The notes under the pieces were generated by a model. It was not told where the DNA came from. It worked only from the letters and a program-made list of their open reading frames with translations, and searched no databases. Both the position numbers and the translations under genes were made by a program. This document shows, piece after piece, positions 7,072-13,856 of a stretch of DNA of 32,793 nucleotides. The stretch comes from JBDSTW01 sp039914705 (GTDB taxonomy: Bacteria > Pseudomonadota > Gammaproteobacteria > SURF-13). The stretch is taken from contig JBDSOT010000087.1 in NCBI GenBank assembly GCA_039914705.1, forward strand, positions 1 through 32,793, given 5' to 3'. Position 1 is the first letter of the stretch, and each line of letters begins with the position of its first letter.

Positions 7072-8481
7072 TTAACGCTCGTAAGCCAACTCATGCGCCA
7101 GACGGCCTGCCGGTAAAGGTGTGCCCTCACGCGCCGTCATATACATATTGTACAACCAGACGCAATTGCCCAAGAATACCAAGGTACCACCAAACCAACG
7201 CGCAATCATATAAGGATGCTCAGCGACCACGATATCAATATACGGCACCTCGTAAATCTTGCCCGCACCTTGAATTAGACCCGCAATTGTCATGGATATC
7301 CAATAAATCGAGAAACCTATCAGCAACATCCAGAAATGGAAGTTTGCCAGTGCTAAAGAATACAACTTACGCTTCATCAGGGTTTGCATGCCATAGTAAA
7401 CAGCGGCGACTTCAATAAATGTAGAGAAGCCGAGCAACGCCAGATGAGCATGGGCCACAATCCAGCCGGTGCCATGGATATACCAGTTGATCGAGCGCGT
7501 CTGCTGAAAGCCGCCCTGCATGTTCAGGGGAATGGCCAGCAATACGCCCGTTACAGTGAAGCGCGTCTCAATGTTCTCAACGAACATGTTCCACTTGCCC
7601 TGCATCGTAAGGAGAATATTCGAGACAAAGGCGATGGCCGGCACCAGGATCAATACACCTTCCACTGAGGCAAACGACTTCAACCACTCCGGCAACGGAG
7701 CCGACATCAAATGATGCGCCGCAGGGGTAGAATAGAAGATTACAATCGACCAGAAATGCAGATGGCCGATGCGGTGCGAGTAGAGCGGGTTACCGGTGAG
7801 TTTGGGAATGGTGTAATAGGCAATGGCCGCAGCTACCGGCGTGATCCATAGGCCCAGAATATTATGTGCATTCCACCAGGTCAGATAGGCCTCGGTCAGG
7901 CCGGTAAGATGGAAATACTCCGGCAAATTCCCCACCAGCAACACGATGATGAACATGAAGGTGGAGCCGGCAAAGAACCAATTAGTGGTGTAGATGCCTT
8001 GTGTGCGGCGGTGCGCGATGGTCATCCATACGTTAACAGAGACTGGAATGAGTACGAAGAACAGGAAGATAAGATCAATCGGGTAAATAAAGTCCGAGTA
8101 TTCACGGCCCGAGGTCATACCCATCCACATGGTCAGCAGGCCGAGGGCGAGGCCGATATTCCAGTTCAGACAACTCCAGACACCGAGCTTCTCCGACCAA
8201 AGCTTTGTGTTGCCCAGCGCCGGCGTGATGTACATCATGGCGCTTGCGAAGGCCATGGAAATCCAGCCGAAGATTACCGCCATGACGTGAACTTGGCGCA
8301 TCTTGCCGAAGGCGAACATCTGATAGCCGGTTACCCAATCAGGAAATCCTAATTTTGCGGCGTTAAAGGTTCCGAGGCCGGTACCGATGACGAACCAGAT
8401 GATGGCTGAGAACCCGAAAAATATCGACGACGTTCCCGCCGGGATGTCCTCATTTTTTGCGAATAGATATTTCTGTAACAT
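7072..8481 (-). CDS. cbb3-type heme-copper oxidase catalytic subunit I (CcoN-like)
   Basis: The 469-residue, about 12-helix protein contains every residue expected of a C-family oxygen reductase: H65 (MRQVH, low-spin heme b), H206 (WWNAHN, CuB), H256-H257 (AAHHL, CuB), and H344 and H346 (VAHAH, high-spin and low-spin heme b). Tyrosine Y250, six residues before the HH pair, matches the helix-VII tyrosine cross-linked to the CuB histidine in known cbb3 enzymes (Y251/H207 in Pseudomonas stutzeri numbering). This argues for O2 reduction, with nitric oxide reduction less likely. The ATG has GAGG 10 bases upstream. Partners follow at once: CcoO-like, heme-less CcoP-like and a 46-residue protein. 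Some core segments differ from classical CcoN, so I call it cbb3-like and give no symbol. Confidence 0.93.
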   Translation of the reverse strand: MLQKYLFAKNEDIPAGTSSIFFGFSAIIWFVIGTGLGTFNAAKLGFPDWVTGYQMFAFGKMRQVHVMAVIFGWISMAFASAMMYITPALGNTKLWSEKLGVWSCLNWNIGLALGLLTMWMGMTSGREYSDFIYPIDLIFLFFVLIPVSVNVWMTIAHRRTQGIYTTNWFFAGSTFMFIIVLLVGNLPEYFHLTGLTEAYLTWWNAHNILGLWITPVAAAIAYYTIPKLTGNPLYSHRIGHLHFWSIVIFYSTPAAHHLMSAPLPEWLKSFASVEGVLILVPAIAFVSNILLTMQGKWNMFVENIETRFTVTGVLLAIPLNMQGGFQQTRSINWYIHGTGWIVAHAHLALLGFSTFIEVAAVYYGMQTLMKRKLYSLALANFHFWMLLIGFSIYWISMTIAGLIQGAGKIYEVPYIDIVVAEHPYMIARWFGGTLVFLGNCVWLYNMYMTAREGTPLPAGRLAHELAYER

Positions 8482-8562
8482 GAAAATAATACCTCAGTAG
8501 AGTTTCAAGCCCGTAAACACACTACCCAACCACAACGTCCAGCCACCAAGTCCGGACGACGC

Positions 8563-8727
8563 TCAACTATTTGATTTTTTATTTGAAGGACAGCAAGGTG
8601 AGATAAGCCCACGGGTTCCACATTTACCGCATTCCTGACAGGGTGTTAGTAAATACCATGCAAGCCACATGCTGGAGAAGGCGATAACCATACTCAGGAT
8701 GCCGGCAAAAGTCGCTAGATATACCAT
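8563..8727 (-). CDS. 54-residue cysteine-rich membrane protein
   Basis: This small frame begins MVYLATFAGIL with one membrane helix (about residues 3-27), followed by a compact cysteine-rich tail: CQECGKCG at residues 30-37, then SPCCPSNKK. The five cysteines (C30, C33, C36, C45, C46) could bind a metal or an Fe-S cluster or form disulfides. A good ribosome site (GGAG, 7 bases before ATG) supports translation. It lies between the 97-residue gene and the CcoN-like gene in the same direction, which suggests a role in copper or heme delivery to the oxidase, or in electron transfer. I do not recognise a named family. Confidence 0.75.
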   Translation of the reverse strand: MVYLATFAGILSMVIAFSSMWLAWYLLTPCQECGKCGTRGLISPCCPSNKKSNS

Positions 8728-8787
8728 TACTGCGCTCCGAAAATGAGAACTACAAAGCTTAAAATTAAATTCAAGTACCGGCCGGGA

Positions 8788-9081
8788 TTAATGGCTGGCG
8801 CCGCCCACTCTCTTCTGCGCCATCTTATCATGACCGTGCAGGGCCATCAATAAAATCGCGATAAAGGCCACCCCAAACACGAGCATGGTCCAAGTCATGA
8901 ATCCATTAAAACTGGTGGGGGTGTACGAGTCCCAACCGCCCCAATTGGAGAATTTACCACGCCCAAGGTTGGCCATGAGGTAAATACCGAACACGCTGCC
9001 GTTGCCCATGCCTACGACCATCCCGACCACAGCGCTAAGGAGGAGTGACTTTCTTACCATTCCAGACGAGGATTTTGCCAT
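8788..9081 (-). CDS. Two-helix membrane protein, first gene of the ccoN-like unit
   Basis: The ATG at 9081 (MAKSSSGMVRK) is chosen over one at 9093 because GGAG lies 6 bases before it, inside the longer reading. The 97-residue protein has a glycine-rich first helix (about residues 12-37, containing VVGMVVGMGNGSVFG), a polar loop rich in Trp, Tyr and Asn (SNWGGWDSYTPTSFNG), and a second helix at about 62-82 ending in a His- and Lys-rich tail. No family is recognised. It comes first in the run leading to the CcoN-like subunit and is probably a small structural subunit. Confidence 0.75.
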   Translation of the reverse strand: MAKSSSGMVRKSLLLSAVVGMVVGMGNGSVFGIYLMANLGRGKFSNWGGWDSYTPTSFNGFMTWTMLVFGVAFIAILLMALHGHDKMAQKRVGGASH

Positions 9082-9177
9082 ACTATTCTCCAAACTATTT
9101 TTTATTCGGATACCGCGCCCAACGCAAAGTTACGCACCTTGTTAAAGCGGATAAAATTTACCTGAGCACCTGTCCAA

Positions 9178-9206
9178 TTGCAACCCGCAAAGGCATCATT
9201 TATAAA
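9178..9206 (+). promoter_or_regulatory. Sigma-70-type promoter for the 62-residue gene
   Basis: TTGCAA and TATAAA are separated by exactly 17 bases. Six bases follow the -10 element before the ATG at 9213, so the expected transcription start coincides with the start codon, which implies a leaderless mRNA. No ribosome site is visible. Confidence 0.55.
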
Positions 9207-9212
9207 TTATTT

Positions 9213-9401
9213 ATGAAAGAAATCTCAATCTACTTACTTGTTGCCATCGCCGGTCTGAGTGTGCTTGGCTATTCGGTGCATATGTTGATCGGCGGTCTGG
9301 TCTCAAAGTCGGCAGAACTCTACGCAATCGTAATCGTCTGTCTACTTGGGATTATTGTTATGGCATTCATGGCCTGGGACATTATACGGCGCAGGCGCTA
9401 A
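9213..9401 (+). CDS. 62-residue two-helix membrane protein, divergent from the oxidase genes
   Basis: The frame starts MKEISIYLLVAIAGL and encodes two hydrophobic helices (about residues 5-29 and 37-56) with a short polar turn (VSKSAELY) and a basic end, DIIRRRR. The frame extends upstream to 9045, but that start would overlap the divergent gene. The promoter placed directly before ATG 9213 supports the short form. It is the only plus-strand gene inside the oxidase locus and converges on the gene ending at 9418. Its family is unknown. Confidence 0.55.
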   Translation: MKEISIYLLVAIAGLSVLGYSVHMLIGGLVSKSAELYAIVIVCLLGIIVMAFMAWDIIRRRR

Positions 9402-9417
9402 CGTCCACCCAACGGGT

Positions 9418-9873
9418 TTATTGGTAAATCTTCAGTTGTTTATTTATTTCCTTGTAGGTGGCCTCGTCGGCAAATTGGCCCTTATGAAATATGTATTGCT
9501 GACGGCGGCCTAGCACATCCGTTCCGGTAAGCGCGAAGGACTTGCCTTGCGTATCGCTGTAATAGCGCAGGTCTTTGCTCAGGTCAATTTGCTCGCCGTT
9601 GCGCAGCATCAGACGAGTTCGAGCCGCGCCAATATCCAACGCAACCGGTGCTGTGGAGACCAACATTAACCGCGTTTTCAGGATACGATTGGCACCGGCA
9701 AGGAAAAAGAACGAGGCGAGGAAAAACAGTACGTAGGCAAATTCGTGATTCGCCCCATACCAAAGCTTGAGTGCGATCATGGAGAGGATGGCCACGGTAG
9801 GCACATACAGTAGTAAATCCCACAGCGCCCCCTTACGATCCGGACGCAGCGAATAGCGCATCTCATCAAGCAC
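9418..9873 (-). CDS. Membrane protein with two helices and a PH-like cytoplasmic domain
   Basis: The 151-residue protein is read from a GTG at 9873, 3 bases after the stop of the thioredoxin-like lipoprotein gene; an in-frame ATG at 9861 is the alternative. It has a short basic N-terminus, a hairpin of two membrane helices (about residues 18-38 and 44-64), and a beta-rich soluble domain (LMLRNGEQIDLSKDLRYYSD, then RRQQYIFHKGQF) ending in a helix. This layout resembles small bacterial PH-like membrane proteins. No catalytic motif is visible. As the last gene of its four-gene unit it is likely an accessory or assembly factor. Confidence 0.75.
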   Translation of the reverse strand: MLDEMRYSLRPDRKGALWDLLLYVPTVAILSMIALKLWYGANHEFAYVLFFLASFFFLAGANRILKTRLMLVSTAPVALDIGAARTRLMLRNGEQIDLSKDLRYYSDTQGKSFALTGTDVLGRRQQYIFHKGQFADEATYKEINKQLKIYQ

Positions 9874-9876
9874 AAC

Positions 9877-10377
9877 TTAACCCGCCTCGGCTTGCAGGAC
9901 TTGGCGCAGGGCCGCATCCAGCTCCTGATATATCATGCGGCCGGATTGTACATAGCGCACAACATTTCCCTTGTCGATGATAAATGTCCAGGGGTCTCCC
10001 ATCACGCGGAAGGCCTTGTACGCCCCCGGGTTTTGATATTGATCCATGTGCAGAAAGAGAACTTGTGACTGATATTTATCGACCATTGACTTGAGCATTT
10101 GCAATTGTCCATCGCAGGGCGTGCAATGCCCTGGCGTTGCAAATTCAACAACGATTGGCTTGCCTAATTTGAGCGCCTGATCGAGCGAATATTGATACAT
10201 GCGCTCATCGGGATGCCGGTAGCTGGTGATCTTGCTAAAGTCGCCGCCCACATCGGCCAGGGTCTTGGTTTGAATGGAGGGTACCCGAGCACCCACCTGC
10301 AGGCTTGAACCTTCCGGACATGCGGACAGTAAACCCGCTATTAACAAAACAACTCCGGCGCACGTCAGCCTACGCAT
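9877..10377 (-). CDS. Thioredoxin-fold lipoprotein with CTPC active site
   Basis: The start at 10377 (MRRLTCAGVVLL) gives a proper lipoprotein signal with lipobox LLSAC and lipidated C20. The longer frame starting at 10431 would bury it. The mature 147-residue part is a TlpA/thioredoxin-like fold: EFATPGHCTPCDGQ carries the CxxC redox pair, and GDPWTFIIDKG is the conserved region that normally holds the cis-proline, with proline in the DPW context. Such proteins reduce disulfides on apocytochromes or on copper chaperone and CuB-delivery proteins. Its start overlaps the stop of the upstream CcoN-like fragment gene, so they are translationally coupled. A role in maturing the local cytochromes c or oxidase copper site is inferred. 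Confidence 0.85.
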   Translation of the reverse strand: MRRLTCAGVVLLIAGLLSACPEGSSLQVGARVPSIQTKTLADVGGDFSKITSYRHPDERMYQYSLDQALKLGKPIVVEFATPGHCTPCDGQLQMLKSMVDKYQSQVLFLHMDQYQNPGAYKAFRVMGDPWTFIIDKGNVVRYVQSGRMIYQELDAALRQVLQAEAG

Positions 10378-10888
10378 GTTCGCGCCCCCACCCTTGGCCA
10401 GTGCGAAACAGGTTATAGGCCCAGATGCCATTCGCTGTCAGCACAAGAAGGCCAAACATTCCGACGCTTATCATGAACGGCCGGACAATCGCGCTGACCT
10501 CTTCGGCTGTCATTTCCATGCTCGCCATCCCACCTAAGCTTCCAGCAGCAACAAACGATGTAACCATACCCAATAGCCCGATGTTGTGCGTCCAGAAGTG
10601 AATCTTGACCAATTTCAGGCTGTAAATAGGCCGATCCACCAGGCGCGGAAAGATGTAATACAGCGCGGCGAATATGGCCATTTCCACCCAGCCGAGCAGG
10701 TTTATGTGCCCATGACCCAGCATGATGAGATTACCGTGCGGCCTATTGTTAATAAATTCCCGTAAGTCCGGGAGCATTCCAACTATCACGCCCCAGGAAA
10801 AACCGATGATGCTGTAAACAATGCAGGCGTAGACAAACCATAGAATATAACGCCTGTATTCCCGGTCTTGAGCTACGGAATTATTCAT
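10370..10888 (-). CDS. Short heme-copper-oxidase subunit I-like membrane protein (resembles C-terminal helices of CcoN)
   Basis: The 172-residue protein has about four or five membrane helices. The segment GHGHINLLGWVEM...YYIFPRL...YSLKLVKIHFW matches the C-terminal part of CcoN, where helix X carries the HxH heme ligands (GHVHSGALGW in classical CcoN, then YxLIPRL and HFW). It keeps the two histidines in HGH form but is far too short to have the CuB histidines or the first heme b ligand. It could bind a single heme b or act as a structural subunit. Its ATG overlaps the upstream cytochrome gene stop (ATGA), with GAGGAAGG before it. Short subunit-I-like proteins occur near NOR and cbb3 genes in other bacteria, but I cannot name this one. 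Confidence 0.8.
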   Translation of the reverse strand: MNNSVAQDREYRRYILWFVYACIVYSIIGFSWGVIVGMLPDLREFINNRPHGNLIMLGHGHINLLGWVEMAIFAALYYIFPRLVDRPIYSLKLVKIHFWTHNIGLLGMVTSFVAAGSLGGMASMEMTAEEVSAIVRPFMISVGMFGLLVLTANGIWAYNLFRTGQGWGREHA

Positions 10889-11484
10889 TCAGCGGCCTTC
10901 CTCTTTTGCTCCGCCTCGCGTTTTAATTTGACCCGGATATCCTGATATTTATTTTTCCATTGTTCCGGTGCCCACATATTGACCATGCTGTCGACAAAGC
11001 CCGATTCTTCTAGTGGCGGCAGGTTTGACGAGGAGGAACCCTGCACCGCCTTTAGTTCTGAAAGGAATACCGCAATATTGTTCAGCTCCTGATCCGGCAT
11101 TGACTGGACATAAGCCGCTTCCTTGACCGTACCAAAACCATGGTCGACAGTGGGTGCCTCAAACGTTGCCTCAGGGTTTTTCAGAAAGCTCTTTATCCAC
11201 TCAGGCGAGCGCCGTGAGCCAATGCCGTCCAGAGACAGACCATTATTAGTGCCGCTACGCATAGCCCGATGACAGCTGGTGCAGCCAGCCTCCCGAAAAT
11301 CCTTTGAACCCTTTAAGCCCTGCGGACTGAAATTGAAGGAAGTAAGCGAGGCAAACATGGGTTCGGTAGCGTGACTGCGCACCGTTTCCATAACTATGTA
11401 TCCGATTATGGCCAACACCAGAAACCCGGCAAATACGCCGAACATAATCTTCTCGCCCGGCTTTAAAGGTTGTTTTGGCTTCAT
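10885..11484 (-). CDS. Membrane-anchored mono-heme cytochrome c
   Basis: The 199-residue protein has a cytoplasmic basic start (MKPKQPLKPGEK), one membrane helix (about residues 13-32) and a periplasmic cytochrome c domain with CTSCH at 68-72 in FREAGCTSCHRAM. The likely axial methionine is in YVQSMPDQEL, near residue 127. A low-complexity SSSSN linker and a long charged helical tail ending KREAEQKRKAAE follow, which is unusual for this class. It is first in a four-gene unit (cytochrome, CcoN-like fragment, thioredoxin lipoprotein, PH-like protein) joined by overlapping stops and starts. No ribosome site precedes the ATG (see the promoter at 11491). Confidence 0.9.
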   Translation of the reverse strand: MKPKQPLKPGEKIMFGVFAGFLVLAIIGYIVMETVRSHATEPMFASLTSFNFSPQGLKGSKDFREAGCTSCHRAMRSGTNNGLSLDGIGSRRSPEWIKSFLKNPEATFEAPTVDHGFGTVKEAAYVQSMPDQELNNIAVFLSELKAVQGSSSSNLPPLEESGFVDSMVNMWAPEQWKNKYQDIRVKLKREAEQKRKAAE

Positions 11485-11490
11485 GCTTGA

Positions 11491-11499
11491 ATTATAGCA
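11491..11499 (-). promoter_or_regulatory. Extended -10 promoter for the cytochrome c / CcoN-fragment operon
   Basis: On the minus strand TGCTATAAT, a perfect extended -10 element, is followed by six bases (TCAAGC) and then the ATG at 11484. The predicted transcription start is therefore the A of the start codon, giving a leaderless transcript. No clear -35 box is visible, which fits an extended -10 promoter. Confidence 0.6.
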
Positions 11500-11579
11500 C
11501 CAAGAAATTTACTTATAGAGAAATTTTAGACTCAGTTTAATTTAATCGCCTGCGCCGGACAGTTGCGGCCAGCAGCCAA

Positions 11580-11610
11580 AAATAAAGGGCGGTTTAGCCG
11601 CCCTTTATTT
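11580..11610 (-). terminator. Rho-independent terminator after the cytochrome c4 gene
   Basis: A perfect 13 bp stem (AAATAAAGGGCGG and its complement) closes a 5-base loop, with an AT-rich base followed by T residues on the minus strand. It starts 33 bases after the stop of the di-heme cytochrome gene. Its symmetry would allow it to work in both directions. Confidence 0.85.
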
Positions 11611-11643
11611 AACTATCTAATGTTAGTTCACGCCCAGAACTGT

Positions 11644-12465
11644 CTACTTGGCGTGCTCCGCTGCGGCAACGCGCGGCGTATACTCGTGCGGCCGCTCAGG
11701 ATTGCCCAAAGTCCGGTCAGGTGCAGACGTCAGGTATGCGGAGACATTGTGAATATCTGCATCGGTCATATTCTTTGCAACAGCGCGCATTTGGCCCAGC
11801 ATATCGTTCTCGCGGCTACCATCGCGCCATTTATTCAACTGATTAACCAGATAAACATAGCGCTGACCACCGATCATGGGGTAGATCGGCGCGGCACCTC
11901 TGCCGTTGAATTGATGGCAACTGGAGCAGGCTGGCACGCCTTGCTTAGGAATGCCATATAAAACGATGCCCTTACCTTCATGACGTATGCCTACCGGGAC
12001 AGCGCCGCCGGTTTTTATCTCTTGCATATTGGAGGCTGAGGCAAAGCTGGGTTGATTAATACTGAACTCATGCGATGCCACATCAAGGCGATCTTGCTCG
12101 CTGAGCGCCTTGGCAATACCATTCATTACGCCCATGGTGGTATCAGTGCGCTTGTCAGTGGCAAAGTCATGCAACTGCTTTCTCAGATAAACAAAGCCTT
12201 GACCCGCCAAGCGCGGAGTTCCCATATTATCATCCCCCAGGCCTTGCTCACCGTGGCATGACATGCAAGGTGGAGCCTCACCCTTGCCCTCGTTGAATAT
12301 CTTGGCACCCGCCTCAGGGCTTGCCTGCATTTTCGTACCGGATGCTGAACTCTTACCAGCCTCCGCAGACCAAACGTATGCCGGAATTAACGCTGCCGTA
12401 AGCAAACCTACAACGGGCAGCAACTTCGCCCCCCAGGAAATAAAACGTCTCATAATTGAAGCCAT
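11644..12465 (-). CDS. Periplasmic di-heme cytochrome c4-type protein
   Basis: The 273-residue protein has an N-terminal signal peptide (hydrophobic stretch about 15-32, ending YVWSAEAG) and two cytochrome c domains in tandem. Heme motifs are CMSCH (67-71) and CSSCH (179-183). Each domain has the family pattern of GQ...YL or YLVNQL with a later methionine (TTMGVMNGIAKAL; MLGQMRAVAKNM) as axial ligand. Cytochrome c4 proteins shuttle electrons from the bc1 complex to cbb3-type oxidases, so this is the natural soluble donor for the neighbouring enzyme. A terminator follows directly. An alternative start is the ATG at 12453. Confidence 0.93.
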   Translation of the reverse strand: MASIMRRFISWGAKLLPVVGLLTAALIPAYVWSAEAGKSSASGTKMQASPEAGAKIFNEGKGEAPPCMSCHGEQGLGDDNMGTPRLAGQGFVYLRKQLHDFATDKRTDTTMGVMNGIAKALSEQDRLDVASHEFSINQPSFASASNMQEIKTGGAVPVGIRHEGKGIVLYGIPKQGVPACSSCHQFNGRGAAPIYPMIGGQRYVYLVNQLNKWRDGSRENDMLGQMRAVAKNMTDADIHNVSAYLTSAPDRTLGNPERPHEYTPRVAAAEHAK

Positions 12466-12579
12466 CCTATCGTTACCAGAAACTTAGCTTGCGCCCGTGA
12501 TTCAATCTCTATATCTCTATATGAAGGATCAACGCGCACCGTTAGATTAAATTTAGATTAAATTACAGTTGTCACCCAA

Positions 12580-12744
12580 TTAGCGATGATTGCTGGGGTT
12601 ATTGCCGGAGTTTCTCTTGCTGGCCCATTTGAACATGATAACCGCCACGCTAATTGCCACAACAATGATGATGGCATACATAGTAAGCACATCGCCCGTC
12701 GTATACTGCACAGATTCTTTAGTTAGATCAACGGATAAATCCAC
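12580..12744 (-). CDS. 54-residue single-helix membrane protein with GTG start
   Basis: A GTG at 12744 is preceded at 6 bases by GGGAGG, a near-perfect ribosome site that decides the start. The product begins MDLSVDLTKESVQYTTG, has one membrane helix (about residues 19-38, LTMYAIIIVVAISVAVIMF) and a polar basic tail rich in Asn and Ser ending SNHR. It is unrecognised. It lies 114 bases upstream of the cytochrome c4 gene in the same direction and may share its transcript from the promoter at 12790. Confidence 0.75.
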   Translation of the reverse strand: MDLSVDLTKESVQYTTGDVLTMYAIIIVVAISVAVIMFKWASKRNSGNNPSNHR

Positions 12745-12789
12745 TGCACACCTCCCGGCCCAAGTGTTCCAATAAAAACCAATTTTTTA

Positions 12790-12819
12790 ATTATATGCAT
12801 TTAAGCCAAAAGGACGCAA
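12790..12819 (-). promoter_or_regulatory. Sigma-70-type promoter upstream of the 54-residue gene and cytochrome c4
   Basis: On the minus strand TTGCGT is followed after 18 bases by a perfect TATAAT. The leader to the GTG start is about 40 bases and holds the GGGAGG site. It lies in the 315-base divergent gap 12745-13059, which otherwise contains only the opposing promoter at 12896 and no further gene that I can see. Confidence 0.6.
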
Positions 12820-12895
12820 GCACCGGGCCAAGCTTTTCTCCGGTTAGCGATAAATGAGGATGGGCTGGATCGCCGCAAAAATTTATCAGTGTAAT

Positions 12896-12924
12896 TTGGA
12901 CGCTTAACTGGTGCCGCCTATGAT
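12896..12924 (+). promoter_or_regulatory. Sigma-70-type promoter for the plus-strand membrane protein gene
   Basis: TTGGAC and TATGAT are separated by exactly 17 bases, close to consensus. The leader to the chosen ATG at 13060 would be about 130 bases, long enough for post-transcriptional control, but I see no structured element in it. Confidence 0.6.
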
Positions 12925-13059
12925 AGAGTTTATTGCACATACCAGCTAAGCTTTAGAGGGTAAATTTCTATACGGTCGATGGTCACTTCATGGCCTCTGT
13001 CCATACAAACACAGGGATTTCCCGGTTCGATCTGCGCATTTAAGCAAGAGATGCCCGCC

Positions 13060-13788
13060 ATGGTCATACAAGATTTTGCTGTTATCATTCTGTTGTTTAT
13101 CTTTGCCGAGATCATCTTTTACATGGTCATCATGAAGGGCTTGCTGTTTAAGAGCATTACCGGCCGCACCCCCGAAGAGGAAGCCCTGGCTGCCAAGGAA
13201 GCTGCACCGTTATTCTCCTTGGAACTGCGCCATATTCCGGTAGCGTATAGCGGACAGTCCCGCGCTCGCGAGCGTGCAGTCGCGGGTAGCTCCAACAGCA
13301 ATCTGGCAGAACAGATGGTTGATTTTCCGGCCATCGTCCGCCAGGAATTGCAACATCTAAACCTGGAAAACACGCGCTTTGTGCCACCCTACAAGTTGCG
13401 GGTTGGGGAGTCTAAGCGCGTGGAGATGATCGTCACACAAAACATTGTTGCTAGTGTAACCCGGTCCCTCAACGCTGCCTTTCCCTCCAATATAACCAGT
13501 TTAAAGGCAGAGGCATTGATGACAGTGTCTCTGCATGCCGAGGGGTTCATGATAACGCCGCTCGCCGAACCGCAACAACGTCTGGGCGCGCAAGCTGCCG
13601 TGCAATGGGCGTGGGACATTACCCCTTTAAAGACGCGCGGCAGAACGCTGGGCTTCGATATTGTGCTTAATTTAAAAACGGCGAGCGGCGATGAGCGCAG
13701 GAAATACACCTGGCGCAATGGCCATGTTGAGGTGGCCGGGAATTTTTATTTCACGCTTAAACGATTTTTAAAATGGCGTAAGAGATAG
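13060..13788 (+). CDS. Membrane-anchored protein of unknown function
   Basis: The start is set at ATG 13060 (MVIQDFAVIILLF), with AGAG 9 bases before it; ATG 13051 is equally in frame. The 242-residue protein has one N-terminal membrane helix (about residues 5-26), a linker rich in Ala, Glu and Ser to about residue 95, and a C-terminal beta-rich domain. This domain contains YKLRVGESKRVEMIV and, later, QWAWDITPLKTRGRTLGFDIVL. A W-x-WDI-P-x-x-G pattern of this kind occurs in uncharacterised bacterial proteins with immunoglobulin-like folds. No catalytic site is visible. It is divergent from the oxidase locus, and nothing ties it functionally to either neighbour. Confidence 0.75.
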   Translation: MVIQDFAVIILLFIFAEIIFYMVIMKGLLFKSITGRTPEEEALAAKEAAPLFSLELRHIPVAYSGQSRARERAVAGSSNSNLAEQMVDFPAIVRQELQHLNLENTRFVPPYKLRVGESKRVEMIVTQNIVASVTRSLNAAFPSNITSLKAEALMTVSLHAEGFMITPLAEPQQRLGAQAAVQWAWDITPLKTRGRTLGFDIVLNLKTASGDERRKYTWRNGHVEVAGNFYFTLKRFLKWRKR

Positions 13789-13856
13789 GCTTTTTGATAG
13801 TGCTCATCGCGCAACACACGCAACCTTTTCTGGAATATGGGTTACGTAGACCCTTA

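Noticed and set aside
7072..8481. Nitric oxide reductase (NorB-type) assignment for the subunit I
   Set aside because: The helix-VII tyrosine is present at Y250, six residues before the HH pair, as in cbb3 oxygen reductases. I see no NorB-like glutamate after WWNAH, and a CcoO-like partner follows.
9045..9401. 118-residue version of the plus-strand small protein
   Set aside because: The extra N-terminus overlaps the divergent gene and its upstream region, and the promoter lies just before ATG 9213.
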